Below are positions 1-11,544 of a stretch of 64,000 nt of DNA, piece after piece. The notes beneath the pieces were generated by a model, which saw only the letters and a program-made list of their open reading frames with translations, did no database searches and was not told where the DNA came from. Where the stretch lies: positions 1 through 64,000 of the forward strand of contig WSUB01000097.1 of the NCBI GenBank assembly GCA_019633425.1. Direction: 5' to 3'. A program made the translations under genes and the position numbers. Origin of the DNA: Tulasnella sp. 424 (Eukaryota > Basidiomycota > Agaricomycetes > Cantharellales > Tulasnellaceae). The first letter of the stretch is position 1; each line of letters begins with the position of its first letter.

Positions 1-231
1 TCCGATCGGAAGGGATTGCTCAAGACTCACTACAGCGAGTTTCTTGCCAGAAATCCCCATTAAGGTGAGCTATTTCTAACTCCATTACTATCACATACGC
101 TCATACTCCCTCGATTCTTTGCTTAATTAGGACCATATACGGGGGAAACACTGGCGAGCAGCGAGAAGGAACTGAGTCGGGAAACTGAAGTCTTCTACGA
201 CCGTCCGGCCTACCGCAGGCATACCATGTAG
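1..231 (+). CDS. Possible 3' end of an unidentified gene (partial)
   Basis: The first 60 bases read as an open frame with the look of real protein (DRKGLLKTHYSEFLARNP), followed by a GTGAGC donor and an acceptor near 130. The next stretch reads ETLASSEKELSRETEVFYDR and ends at a TAG at 229-231. The two parts do not join cleanly: in the first frame a TAA lies just before the donor. It is therefore either a mis-read splice or a decayed end. No family was recognised. Confidence 0.25.
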
Positions 232-1939
232 AAAGTATATATTGTAAACAATAAACTAGGTATTTTCAAGTCCCGAATATTTTTGTAGATCTAAATAGGC
301 TCGGATGACGACAGGTTGCTGCTGGAAGGGGTACTCAAACTGGAGAACCAGAGGCGTCTTCGATCCGCCTCTTAACCCGCCAGTATATCTAGCTAGCATA
401 GCACTAACAATTCCATCTAATTGGAGCCTCTAATCTCTGGCCGTCCTCAGGAATTGCGTTGAAGGGAAGCGGTGCATGGCGCGCGGCGCGAGTTTGGTTT
501 TGTTTCTTCCACGGCCTTCCCGCCTACCGCAAATCGTTGGAGCGATTATTCCCTCAAGGCCGTGACGCCTGAGCTAATGCCATGAAATATGGGGAGACGG
601 GGAGATCTGAAGAAAGACATCGATAGGTCGTCTTGAGCATGTAATAGTCATTCATCCGTACGGTTAAAACGCCTGGTAAAATGACTAGAAGCCACGGAAG
701 GACAGGCAGTATTGCAGGGCCAAGGGCGAGGCTTCGGCGTGTCTCGTGAAAAAGGTCTGGCATTCTCAAAGCCAAATAAATCATCCACCTCAACCTGAGC
801 AGCTCCTTGAGGTTCTAGGGCTTGGTACAATGGTTGTACTATAGCAGGCAAGAGAGAGTAAAGGGGGTCGACTTAAGACGGCAAGACTAAATGTGAGTAC
901 TAGCTCGGGATATGGTGACCGTGTGTGTATTCAGTACTATTCTCTCTTCGAGTGCTGCACGGAGTTCCGAAAGTGTTTGCATAAGGGGCGCCGGCGGACA
1001 ACCAGCCGCAGCAACGGGGGGATATGGTTGAGAATGTGCTTCGAGAGTAGAAAGTCCAGCTAAGAAACGGACATCACGGTCAAGTTAGGTGCGAACGGTG
1101 AATAGTATTTTGCGTTGGTTACATACCGCTGAAGGAAGCTACATGAGACGGATCGATATTGGTCTTTTGAAGTAGTAGTATCGGTTAAGGCCGATGTAGT
1201 ACTCCTTCAGGGGCCAATCGCAAGCCAAGTCGCCGTGCCGCGCGCGTTCGGGGGAGCCAACACCCTTTTATGACGTGAACGCTATTTCATTGGATTGATT
1301 CAAAGGGCGTCTCGGGCCCCAGTGTTGTTCGGTTGGTGCTAAACCAGCGGATACGAAAACACCAAAAAAGGAGGGTAAAAAGTGAAACCATTGTTTGCTC
1401 TGAACGACGTGGTTGAGGCCGCTTCTTGGTGCTGAGGTTTGGGTTTCGCGCATTCCCGTCACGCTCCGTGATTACTCCTAAAAGTAGCCTACCCAAGGAG
1501 AGCGGGAGGAGCTTGCCGGTTTGTCCGACTAGAACAGAGTCGATTTGAGCACTCTAAATCCTTTTGTTGGCTCTGCGCACGGCGAGATCCGGTGAGGCGC
1601 TAAAGTCGGGGAAGAATTAAATCCTTGTGCAATTGCTGGCAGGTGACAGTGACGTGACGTCATGTCATTGGGTTCCAGCTTCGACTCCCTCTCAACGCTC
1701 CCTTCATTATGCTTGTTTCGCCCTCTAGGCGCATTCAAATCATTCTCACGACCGTTATTTTTGGGTTTATTCTCTTCATCTCCGTCATCCAACTCCGTCC
1801 TTCCATCCGGTCTCAATCCCAATAATACGCACGAGCACAGGTGCCAGCAGCGCAGCTGAGCAGACCTCCAACAACGACGACCAGACACGGCTCTCCACCT
1901 CACCGCCGTTCGATTTTTCAGGGCCATTCACTCGTTGAC
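232..1939. other. Stretch without a supportable gene
   Basis: Short open frames occur on both strands, for example 1529-1927 minus and 1662-1859 plus, but none shows a recognisable motif, splice pattern or paralogue elsewhere in the window. The part just before 1940 could be 5' untranslated sequence of the next locus. Confidence 0.4.
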
Positions 1940-2494
1940 ATGTCGCCATCGCCACCTCCGTCGGTCATTGCGAAGTCCATGGCCCCGTTAGTGTAAACCA
2001 TCAACACCATCAGGAACAAGCATCCCCGTCCAGCTCCAACGAGCGTCAAGATCTACTTTGGAGAACCAGGTTTCCTCTCCCTCCTCAAGAGAACCGGCAT
2101 GCTCCCCAAAGACATCATGGGCCCCAGAGATCAGCTGAGCAAAGACATTCTCTCTAAAACGTTGTATGATGGGCGCTATGATCGACCTCGTCGTGCTCGG
2201 TACATGCGAACTCGAGTAAGCGCCCGTTTTGTCTTTGGTCGATGCACCCTCATTCGTGGCTTTTGTTTTGTCTTTTAACCTTTTCTCCCTCTCTTTCACA
2301 GCATGGAACGATTCGGTCCTGATCTCCTCAAGGCATGGGGAAAACGCCCCCACAATAAAAAGTTCATGCTCGTCTGCGGCGTTCATAACGGTCAAACCAC
2401 TGACTGGTTCAAGCACATTACAAAGTGGTCTCGACGCGGCTCATTCCGCGTTGTGCCTGTTTCCGACCAGAACGAGAACTTTGTGGCCTTTTGA
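1940..2494 (+). pseudogene. Unrecognised two-exon gene, probably broken
   Basis: An ATG at 1940 opens a frame (MSPSPPPSVIAKSMAPLV) that meets a TAA at once and then continues in the same frame for about 60 codons (for example KIYFGEPGFLSLLKRTGM) up to a good GTAAGC donor near 2215. After a pyrimidine-rich tract and CAG near 2301 a second open stretch starts with ATG at 2303 and runs to 2494 (MERFGPDLLKAWGKRPHNKK ... SFRVVPVSDQNENFVAF). A direct join of the two puts the second part out of frame by one base. An in-frame stop plus a phase clash suggests decay, though an unusual splice is possible. I could not assign a family. Confidence that something protein-coding was once here is moderate. 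Confidence 0.35.
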
Positions 2495-2847
2495 GAGATT
2501 TGCAAAAAAGCAGGGACCGTTGTTGTCAGTGTCAGGTACCGTTTTTCATTCGTTCCCCACTGGTGTGTACACCCAGTCCTCCATTTTTTGTTGTTTTCTA
2601 GGTCGTGTTATCGTTCTAGTTGTTATCATATGTAATTCATTTGATGCGGTGTAGAAACGTCGATATACTTATATATCTTGACAAGGCCCGGTCTCATCAC
2701 GCAACCCCAACTGCTAATCAGACTGTCTATTTTTTATGTTCGTTAAAAGACAGGCAAAAATAAACCAAGTAGGAGAAGGGTGACTTATGATAGCTAAAAC
2801 AAAAAAAGAGTTACAACGACAACCTCTTCAAAAATCATCAATGCAAA
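2495..2847. other. Intergenic, nothing recognised
   Basis: AT-rich sequence between the 3' ends of the plus-strand locus and the minus-strand PARP gene, so convergent 3' flanks and presumably transcript ends. No further gene is visible. Confidence 0.4.
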
Positions 2848-4885
2848 CTACTTCGTGTCGTAGAGCAGAAGCCACGACGTCCGAATAGCATCGTTGTCGT
2901 ATACGATAAGCTCGTCGTAGTTCAATCCGGAGCCAGGGTTGGCGATTACCTGCCGAAAGAAGTGACGCGAAAAATGAGCGGGGTGAACGGACACAACACC
3001 GCCACCTGCGGTTTGCTCACCGAGTCGAATCCAGCCGGAGCTGCCCGAAGACTATTATCTGCCGAAGTGAGGATCTTGCCCTTTCCGACTGCTACACGGT
3101 TGAGGAACATCGCTTTGTACGGTGACCCGGGTGCCGCCCCTCGCGTGTACGTATCCGATCTATACAGGGAAGGTCGTGAGTCCGACGACCAAGAAGAGAG
3201 GCTGATCATCTCGCATACTTCGAGGACGTAGCGCTCGTGTAAATCCCTTTACCAAACCTATAATCCGTCATCAACGAGTCAGTCGATTATTGACGGACGA
3301 AGACGTCCAAAAACGACCTACATCCCGACCGCAGCGAACTTGACATCATAAGAGTTCTTCAATATCAAGCACACGGAACATTGGGTATTGGTGCAGAAAT
3401 TCAAGTTCCTCGAATCGTCCCCAATTTTGCACATCCGTCGAGTTCCGTGCCATCGACGGCGCTCGTTGGCAGCTTCCATGCCTCTGGCTTTGAAGTTCCC
3501 AGAGGCTTCGAGATTTCGCCTGAAAATGGTGAAAACGAAAAAGAGAATCAGGATAAACTTCGGAAAAAAGAAAAGTATAATGACGGACTTGTACGTATCG
3601 TAACTATCGACTAAGCTCTGCGGGAGGATAATCTTGTACACTTTAGCCACTTTCGGTGGGGTGCTGGTGTGCTTCCAAGCCGTCTTGAACTGTCCAGCCA
3701 CTAGTGAGGGGCGTTATGCAGCGTCAATCACAACGAAGTTTCGGTCTGCGGGTTGTGAAAAGTTTAACTCGCCATCAGCAAAGCGGGGGTCCGAGGTTGG
3801 TACTTCGAGGAGGATCGGGGCGGCATTTGTGGCGGATTGACTGCACTTGCCCCCGCAGAACAGGCTCTTGGGGCCATCTCGTGGCATGTCTTTGCAGAAT
3901 AGGCAAGCAGGGTCGAGGCCATCTTTCACGCCTTGTCTGATAAAAGAATGGGATAAACAATATTGGTGATCTCGTTCTGCTGCTTGACTAAAAACGAAAG
4001 GGCTGACCTTCGATGCGCCGCGGAGCAGTACCCACTGCCATATTCTTCTGTGCGGTTGCACCTTGCTATCTTGCACGGTTCTGAAACAACCAAAGCATTC
4101 AGCTTTCTTGATTGCATGTCAGAGGAGTCAAGCTCCTGAATCGGAGAGACACCTACTTGATGGAACGCCGAATGGCGTCGGGAACGACGGCGGTTGGGTC
4201 GACATCTGAGAGGAAGGAGGTTGTCGAGGAGGTACGCCATTCTTTGCCGCTTGACCGCACGTTCGGCCGCAATATTTATGAGTGCCATGTTTTGGTCGTG
4301 CGAAGCAATGCTGATGAAATGACATGTTCTTCAGCCACAGCAATCAAACGGACGTAATAGCGCTTCAACGAAACGCCACAAAGAACCGCACCTCGCAGAG
4401 AGTCGGATCTACAACGGGTGCAGGAGGTTGCTGGTACGGTGGTGCTCCCCAACCATAACCTTGATTTCCATATCCGCCAGTGGAATTCCCATAGGGATCA
4501 TAGCCGCTGTTCGGGTCATATCCGCTGTTCGGGTCATATCCGCCTGTTGGATTGTATCCGCCTGTCGGATCGTATCCACCACCATAGCCGCCACCATAGC
4601 CACCGTACCCATTGTAATTCGGACCTGCTGCTGGCGGGTCATCATCGTCATCGTCGTACTGGTCATACGATCCATAAGTGTTTCCTCCCCCTCCAGGTCC
4701 ACCACCACCGCCACCACTGGATGCTGCTCTGCCGCACGATCGGGAGCAATAGGAAAATCCGGCGTGAGCAGGAGCACGTCCACAGTACTGTCGGAATTTG
4801 AAGGGGGTCCAAGTCAGAAATCGGTTAGCGAAAACAGAAAAGAAGAAGCGCTCACCGCGCAGAGTTGACCTGAAGCAGACATCAT
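2848..4885 (-). CDS. Zinc-finger protein with canonical PARP-type ADP-ribosyltransferase domain
   Basis: Predicted to transfer ADP-ribose from NAD+. The start is the ATG at 4883-4885 (MMSASGQLCA), followed by exons 4856-4885, 4392-4787, 4157-4310, 4008-4080 and one starting at 3936, then several short exons to the TAG at 2848-2850. Fingers in order: YCGRAPAHAGFSYCSRSC with a Gly/Tyr-rich tail (repeated GGYDPNSGYDP units), CFARPKHGTHKYCGRTC, CKIARCNRTEEYGSGYCSAAH, and ACLFCKDMPRDGPKSLFCGG. The ART domain follows: start FKTAWKHTSTPPKVAKVYKI, the His motif RRRWHGTRRMCKIGDD, a Cys cluster FCTNTQCSVCLIL, then FGKGIYTSATSSKYA, KAMFLNRVAVGKGKIL and the Glu motif NYDELIVYDNDAIR. The full His-Tyr-Glu triad is present, as in active PARPs. 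It is the most normal ART in the cluster and the first of a run of minus-strand relatives. Confidence 0.88.
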
Positions 4886-5374
4886 AATTAGAAGCTGACT
4901 TGTGAGACGAAATGGTCAAGGTGGTGGTTCCGCTGAACACCGATGTTGCCTAAGCTTTGAACATCTCACGGTCCCCCAGTCACTCCCGAGCGGACACTTG
5001 TTCATCAATGAGCAAGAGATCATCTGATAGCAGGAAGGGCCTTGCACGAGCCTATCCTGTCCAATCAGTGGCTCTCGGTCTTCTGACCGTCCAAAGGGGA
5101 CAACAAAACTGTATGTAATCGGGGGCTCGCCGAAACGCCTCCGACAGGTGTACACGGCGAAACCAGAGAGGTCCTTTCGTGGTAGGCGCGTACTCACAGG
5201 AAGGAGGACCATCCGAAAGCCAAGATGAAATGCATCTATTGCAGTGTCTCACAGGTTGATAACGTGGAGCGGGGCGTACAGCAAAAAGAAAACGAGAATG
5301 GTTCAAACTGGAGTGGCCTGCAGGTATAATAAAACTAACTAAATACACGAAGCGGGACCTGATCCCGAGCGTTG
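4886..5374. other. Intergenic between PARP and ART-Y genes
   Basis: Open frames at 4916-5212 and 5052-5348 on the minus strand have no motif in common with the neighbours and no splice support. The stretch lies upstream of the PARP start at 4885, so it should hold that gene's promoter and the 3' end of the next gene. Confidence 0.4.
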
Positions 5375-7163
5375 TCAGTGCATGATTGCTTTTGGCTCTG
5401 GGTTGTTGTATAGGATCAACTGGCGGGGCAGGATCACATCCTTGTTGGCGCAGAAAACACGGCCGGTCTGCTCTTCAATGTGGGCCTGCGGTTGGCGCGT
5501 CAGTGAAGACGCCAGCAGCAGCGTGGCAGACCGAAATATCAATCATACCGAGTATTTCTTCTGGTCTCCATGTACATGGTCATCCAGCTGTACGATACTG
5601 CAGAGGATAATAGCACGCAGTGGGTGATTCGATTTGCGAACGGTGAAGCGGTTGGCTTTGGCCGGATTCAGGTTTGCGTATATTCCCTTTCCAAGGCTGA
5701 ACAGGTTGAAAAAGGGAGGGATCAAGTTTGTTAGCGCTTACAGAGGGAAAAGCACGGCTCCAGAGGGCGTCACTTACTCTCCGACGTGGTGCGGGTTCTT
5801 AAACTCTAGGACATCGAAACACTTGCGAATGACGATGCAAATGCTGCACGAACCCCAACCGCAGAGCTGATCACTGCCAAATTGCGGAACACCGAGGTCG
5901 CAGATGCATTGTCCGCCGTAGAATGCGGATTTCGTAGTCGACCCTCCAAGACGCTCAGCAGCGTTTCTTGATACAGGGTGTGATGAGCCTCAAGGTTGCT
6001 TACTGCATCCAGCCCGAGAAGGAAATTGCACATACACGGCATCTCTGAATCGGGTCTCGTACTTCCTCGACACGTTGATTTGGTAGATAGCCGTTATCTC
6101 AGGAACAGCCCAGAATTCGTCGTCCCAGCGTTCGTGGAAGCGTTTGGCAACTGAGGGAAAGACGAGATCAATTCCCAAACCTTCTCTTCAACCGAAGCCA
6201 CCATACTTGACATATACTGATTTTTGTCTGGAGTGATTAAACTCAACGGAGACGAGGAATTCCGTTCCTTCTCCCGGGCATCCTTCATTCCGCAATCCTT
6301 GGTACAATATTCATACGGCAAAGATGCTGGAAGCTCTTTGCAGTAGGCGCAGGCTTGAGCTTCACCCCTTTTTACAGCTTTTCTATCAAGCCGTACAAAG
6401 CGTTAGTTCTTTGGGGAGAGGGAGGCCCTTGAAGGCAGAATAGACCGCTGAACGTACTTCGCGTGGCTGTCGGAACACCACGGTCCTCCTTGGGTAGACT
6501 TCCCGCAGTCACGGAGCTGACAGCGCTGAACGTTCTGCTGAGCGTTCAAGTTGCGACAGTTGCGCCCACAAAAAGGGAAGATGGTAACAGCTCCAGTCCT
6601 AGGGTCTTTTTCGGCGTGCTTCGGCCTTGCGTGGCATTGCTGGAGGGAAAGCAAATCAACATCAGAGCGGTAAACGGGGTGGCGAGTTATAGCCGTGTTC
6701 ACAGACATACTTCACAAAGGTTGTCGTCATTGGCCGCTCTTTGCGGCATAGCGCCACCGTAGCTAGTTCCGCTTGCAGGCCGATTTGCGTATTGGGAGCT
6801 GCTCCGAATGGTCCCGTCATCGTCTCCGCCACTTCCTCCCCAGAGTGGTGTGTTGAACATGCCAAACATGCCTCCACCGCCGGCTTTCCTCTTCGCGTCT
6901 TCCGCACAGGCTAGCCAAGCAGACAGTTTTCGTCACTGAAGGTCAGGACTAGCTCAAGACTATGACATACTTTTGCCGCAATACTCAAAGTTCCCGTACT
7001 TTGGTCTCGTGTGGCAGTTCTAAAGGAGGATACGTGTCGATAGAGCGGGGAGGTCAGGAGCTGGCGGTTTCGGTGGGCGCAGTCCCCTCGTCCATACCTC
7101 ACACATCTGTGGACTCGCACTTCCACCACCACCACCACCACCAGCACGGTAATTGTAGGACAT
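5375..7163 (-). CDS. Zinc-finger protein with diverged ART-Y domain
   Basis: The start is the ATG at 7161-7163 (MSYNYRAGGGGGGGSASPQM then CE and an intron), the stop TGA at 5375-5377. Fingers: NCHTRPKYGNFEYCGKS, whose last Cys is in the next exon (ACAEDAKRKAGGGG), then a finger with a longer loop (CHARPKHAEKDP ... FPFCGRNCRNLNA), CQLRDCGKSTQGGPWCSDSH, and ACAYCKELPASLPYEYCTKDC. The ART-like part starts RFHERWDDEFWAVPEITAIY, then SAFYGGQCICDLGVPQF at the place of the WHGT motif, the Cys cluster LCGWGSCSICIVI, GKGIYANLNPAKANRFTVRK, RAIILCSIVQL, and the end IEEQTGRVFCANKDVILPRQ. Compared with PARPs the His is Tyr (FYGG), the GIY Tyr is kept and an acidic pair stands at the Glu position. Whether it transfers ADP-ribose, only binds NAD+, or is inactive cannot be told from sequence. 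Confidence 0.85.
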
Positions 7164-7509
7164 TGTTGAGTCTACTGGACTCGAGCGCTGGTAAGCAATA
7201 ATTCGGCGGACTCGAACTCGGGTTTGCATGCGGTGTGGTGATCAGGTTGAGCAAAGGACCTACAGTTTGAACGTGGAGATGACTGTTGATATGGAGCGAT
7301 AAAGGCTCAAGTTATTTGTGGGGTGCTGCACGAGGAGCTCTCAGAGTTGGGGCAGCACGTTGGGACAAGGAGGTGGGTGGTCGGTGCAAGTGAGACAAGT
7401 GATTGGCAGAAACGAGGACCCCGGTCACCGCCGACAGGCCTCCTACATCGCATTGTCTTTTGCTCATCAACGGAAAACAAAAATGGGCACTACAGGCTAC
7501 AGAAGATAT

Positions 7510-10500
7510 CTACTGATAGACCACAAGCCAGGAAGGTCTAATGGCATCGTCGTTGTACACAACAAGCTGCAATGACAAGTCAGTAAGCGCTCAACCACCG
7601 AGGGGAAGGTAAGTTTGTACTTACTTCGTCGTAATTTAGCGAGCCACCTGTCTCTCCGAGAACCTAGTGGTACAGAAAGCTTGAGCTTAGGATACTCAAG
7701 AGTTTATCATGTTGCTCACAGAGTGGTAACCGGCGGGCGGAGCAGTTAAAGCCTGACTATCCTGCGTCAACTTGTGGCCCTGGCCGACGATTACGTTAGT
7801 GAGCATGATCATCGAGTACGGCGAAGCTAAGCCATTGCTCGAATAATCGAATGCCCTTGAGGTTATGGTACTTTAGTCAGCATCTCGAGGCAGCGGACAG
7901 GGAAATCTGTGCCTCACTTTGACGACGTTGAAGAGGTGTAAATTCCTTTTCCAAATCTATACAGTGACGGGGTTTCACACAAAGTCAAGTTGGGCGTGAT
8001 TGCTATCTAACACGTACCGGTTAAACGATCTCCCCGACGTATTGGTCTTGACAACCTGGAAAGATGAACGCAAGATAGAACACATTGCACAGGTAGCCTG
8101 GGCGCAGAGGGTTGGGGCCGCTGGGTTGTCTCCGATGTTGCAAAGTCGCTTCGTCCCATGCCACCGACGGCATTCATTGCCAGCACTTTTTCCTTGAGCT
8201 TTGAAGTTACCTTCCGACTCTACTTTGTTCCTAATTTTTACAGGACAGGGTAAGTCGGACTTCCGGGTGCGGTCTAGACGACATCCTTACTGATAGGCGA
8301 GGTATGCATCCATCAACTGCTTGCTCTGCACTATCTTGTATACGAAGACGACGGTCGGCTTCGTCTTGTTCGTATGCCGCCACGAGGTATCGAATTGATG
8401 GACAACTGGATATCAGAAGGTTAGTAAGTGCAGGGCCGGGTTTTGCAGTCGTAACTGACTATTAGCGAACATGGGGTCCTTCTGGTCGACATTTATAAGC
8501 ATCGGGGCTTGACCATGAGCCTGTGCGAGACACTTTTGTCCACAGAATTGACTGATTGCTTTCGGGTATTCCTTGCAGAGAATGCAAGCGGGCATTCCAT
8601 CCTTGGTCACGGCGTCCCTAGGAAATGATTCGAGTCAGACGTCATCCAGAAGAGTGACGAAGACGACTAACTTCCTATGCTGATCACCGCAGAATTTGCT
8701 CCCCTTCTCATGGACAGGCTTATTACAGCCTTTCAGGATACAGGTAGCTATCTGAGAGCCTCCGTAGGCATTTGGCCCAGGACCCGGGGGAGGGGGTCCA
8801 TACGGTTGGAATCCACCATACTGACCCCAACCTGGAGGGGGCACGGGTTGGGGACCCCAGCCGAACCCGGGTTGCGGAGGGAACGGACCGGGACCAGGAC
8901 CAAAACCGTGACTTTGATCCCAAGGAGGAAATTCGGGGAGGTCGTCCGGGAAAGCACCAGGAGGGTTGTCCGGGAGGTCATCAAACCCGGACATGCGCTT
9001 GTTTCGGCGTCCTTTGCGTTTCTCGGGGAGCCCATCGAACCCGTCGCTTGTAGAGACGGATGCTCTTGCCCGACGGTTCTTCGGGGCTCGAGGTACGTCG
9101 GGGAGGTCGGGGAGGTCGGGGAGTTCGTCGTCTTCCCCTCGACGTGTGGGCCGGCGTTCTGGTAAATCCGGAAGAGAACCGTCCGCGGCGCCAGGGAGAG
9201 AATTCGCTCTTCTTCGTTTGGGTTCTTTGGATGAGTCGTTATTTGGTGGTGATGGGGGGAAATCTGGAAGACCGTCGACTTGCTTCGCCGGTGGAGGAGC
9301 TGTTACCTTGGTTGCCGCGAGCTTGTTCGTCAGAACTTTATTTTTCTCTCTTTCGTCTTTCAATGCCTGCTCTAGCCACTTGATTTTGGCCTCAAGTTGT
9401 CTAATCTTTCTATCCTTTTCAGCTGTGCCACTTTCCTTCCCTGACGGTGACCCCAGCCGGGGGGACGCAGGCAGTGAAGCAGGCGATCCAGGGGAGTTAA
9501 ACGTCGCGTTAGAGACCTTTCGGACCTCTGCCCGCGCATCGAGCGAACCGCGTAAAGTCAATATAACAGGCAAGCTGGAGTGAATATTTTCTGGATTCGA
9601 CTCACGCGGTGAAGGCGGTGGCTTGGGTCGGTTGACGCCGTATACAATAACCCATCGCGGAATGATATTGTCCTTGGTTGGGCAGTAGCATCGACCGTTT
9701 TCTTCTACTACCTAAAGACGTAATATTGTTACTACGTTGCCTAGGACTGAATAAAAAAGCATTTACTGGATCTTCAGAGCTATCATCGCTTGGTACTTTT
9801 GGGACTGCGACACTGCAGAGGATGATAACGCGGAGGTCGTTTCCAGGCGGAGAGTGGGCATGAGCGTGCGCATCTGCGGGGTTCATCTTCGTGTAGATCC
9901 CGGAACCACAACTAGAATTAAAACGCAATAAGAGACAGGCACAAAAGGTTCCTGAGATGGGAATGACTTACTCTCCCTCATCTATATGAGCCGGCGCTTT
10001 GGCGGTTTCAGCGAATCTGAGGGACTCTTAAGGTCAGAGGTAAAGTCTTCTATCGTAAGGCCCGGACTCACGCAGAGCGAATAACACGACAGACACGACA
10101 TGTTGTAGACTTGCAAGGGTTTGAACGAGGGTCTTCTGAGGCGAGGTTACATTCACAACGTCCTCCGTAAAAAGTCGACTTGATGTTGAACCCCCCTCTA
10201 TCCTCCAAGGTTTGTCTGAGGAGGAATGTCAGCGTACAATCCTACACAATTTGCTTACGACGTACGTGCAACGATCCCAGCGTTCTTGGATCTGCGGTCG
10301 GAGTGAGATTTCCTGGAGTTTGAGGATATTTGGGGTGGTGCGGTTGACGGGATCAGACCAGCGCTTTAGGAACCGCTGGCGAACTGGAAGCGAATTCCGC
10401 GTGAGACTACGAGGAGAATCCGCAGCCAAAGATAGCACGTACTTAGACCATCTTTATCATCAGTTGCAGGGGGAGGCTCGGGGGCAACTTGGGGCTTCTT

Positions 10501-11097
10501 AGATGGGGGCGGGCTCGCGGCGGCCCGTGTCTCACAAGCCTCAGAGCACCACCGCTTGCCTGCTAATGCGGGAAGAGCATGGCAACTTTCACATCCAGGC
10601 ACTTGACCGTCTGCCACCGCGGCCCTATTCAACTGAAGTCAGACTACGGTGGGATATAATAAAAGGAATAGGCGAGTACTTGGCGTGTTCCTTGCTGCAA
10701 AACTGAGCTGTCAGGGGGATTTGTTCGTCGCATCCAGGTCGAGCACACATGTTTCCGCCGTCGTCCCAGACTTCAGAGGCGGCGCCGTAATCGAGCTCCC
10801 CAGCACAAGCTTTTTCGACAATGAGAGAATGTCTACCGGTTGTCAAAGGATGGCCCACCTGGTCCGCAATACGAAGGGTCGTAAACTCCAGGCTCTGTGT
10901 TTCGAGGACGAATACCACAATTCTAAAGGAAGGAGTTAGTAAAGGCAAAAGAAATGCCATGGACGCTGACGTACAGCACACTTTGCCGAAGATCCCGAAG
11001 GGGGTAGTGCTGAAAACGCGGAGTAAGGTGAATCCGCCTCGCCGTCGGTGGGTGAACCGGCGCTCGCGCTGAAGAGTGACTTGATGAAGCCACTCAT
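7510..11097 (-). CDS. Double-ART protein: fingers, ART-Y, coiled coil, fingers, canonical PARP
   Basis: The start is the ATG at 11095-11097 (MSGFIKSLFSASAGSP), the stop TAG at 7510-7512. Order: NCGIRPRNTEPGVYDPSYCG finger; CARPGCDEQIPLTAQFCSKEH; CESCHALPALAGKRWCSEAC; ART-Y (RFLKRWSDPVNRTTPNILKL, STFYGGRCECNLASEDP, CKSTTCRVCRVI, CGSGIYTKMNPADAHAH, VVEENGRCYCPTKDNIIPRW). The frame then runs on without a stop or an ATG into a coiled coil (DRKIRQLEAKIKWLEQALKD), a long low-complexity part with LPDLP/DLPDNPP motifs, fingers CILKGCNKPVHEKGSKFCGD and ACILCKEYPKAISQFCGQKC, and a complete PARP domain: QFDTSWRHTNKTKPTVVFVY, RRWHGTKRLCNIGDNPA, FGKGIYTSSTSSK, LNYDE, then LVVYNDDAIRPSWLVVYQ. A GTGAGT near 9603 could be an intron donor, so the junction needs a transcript, but no start codon is available for a separate downstream gene. 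Confidence 0.75.
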
Positions 11098-11544
11098 AGG
11101 CAGTTGCCTTGTTGAAGAAGAGAGCTAGGCTTATAGTCTGTTTGAGCGGAAGAACTGGTATGGAACCACAAAGTAGTACAGTCGAATGCTTCAGATGAGG
11201 AGGTTGATTGTGCAAATGGACGCGCGGGAGGGGAGGAGGACCCCAGTCACACCAACACGAATCAAAGATAAAATGCCTCAAGCCTCATGTTTCGGTGCCC
11301 TTTGCCGCACATCATGCAAGTCAGAATTGATCTCCCAGGTCTAAATAGAAGCGATAGGGGGCGGATCATCATTCTTGAGTACCTCGGTCACCGCAGGACA
11401 ACTGGGAGGGCCGCAATATTGCCATACTCGGCGGGCGGCTGTCATTCAATGCAATGTGTATCATCGATCAGTAGGCTACGAATGTTACAACTAATTGTGA
11501 AGGAGAGCCGGAAAGCGCCCATCTAGGGGGCTTCGGGACTCTCT

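Noticed and set aside
4418..4868. Plus-strand frames rich in His, Ser and Ile opposite the first PARP gene
   Set aside because: They are the complement of the Gly/Tyr/Asp repeat exon; no motif of their own.
8677..9583. Plus-strand frames opposite the double-ART linker
   Set aside because: Complement of the LPDLP/DLPDNPP low-complexity region; no start or splice support.
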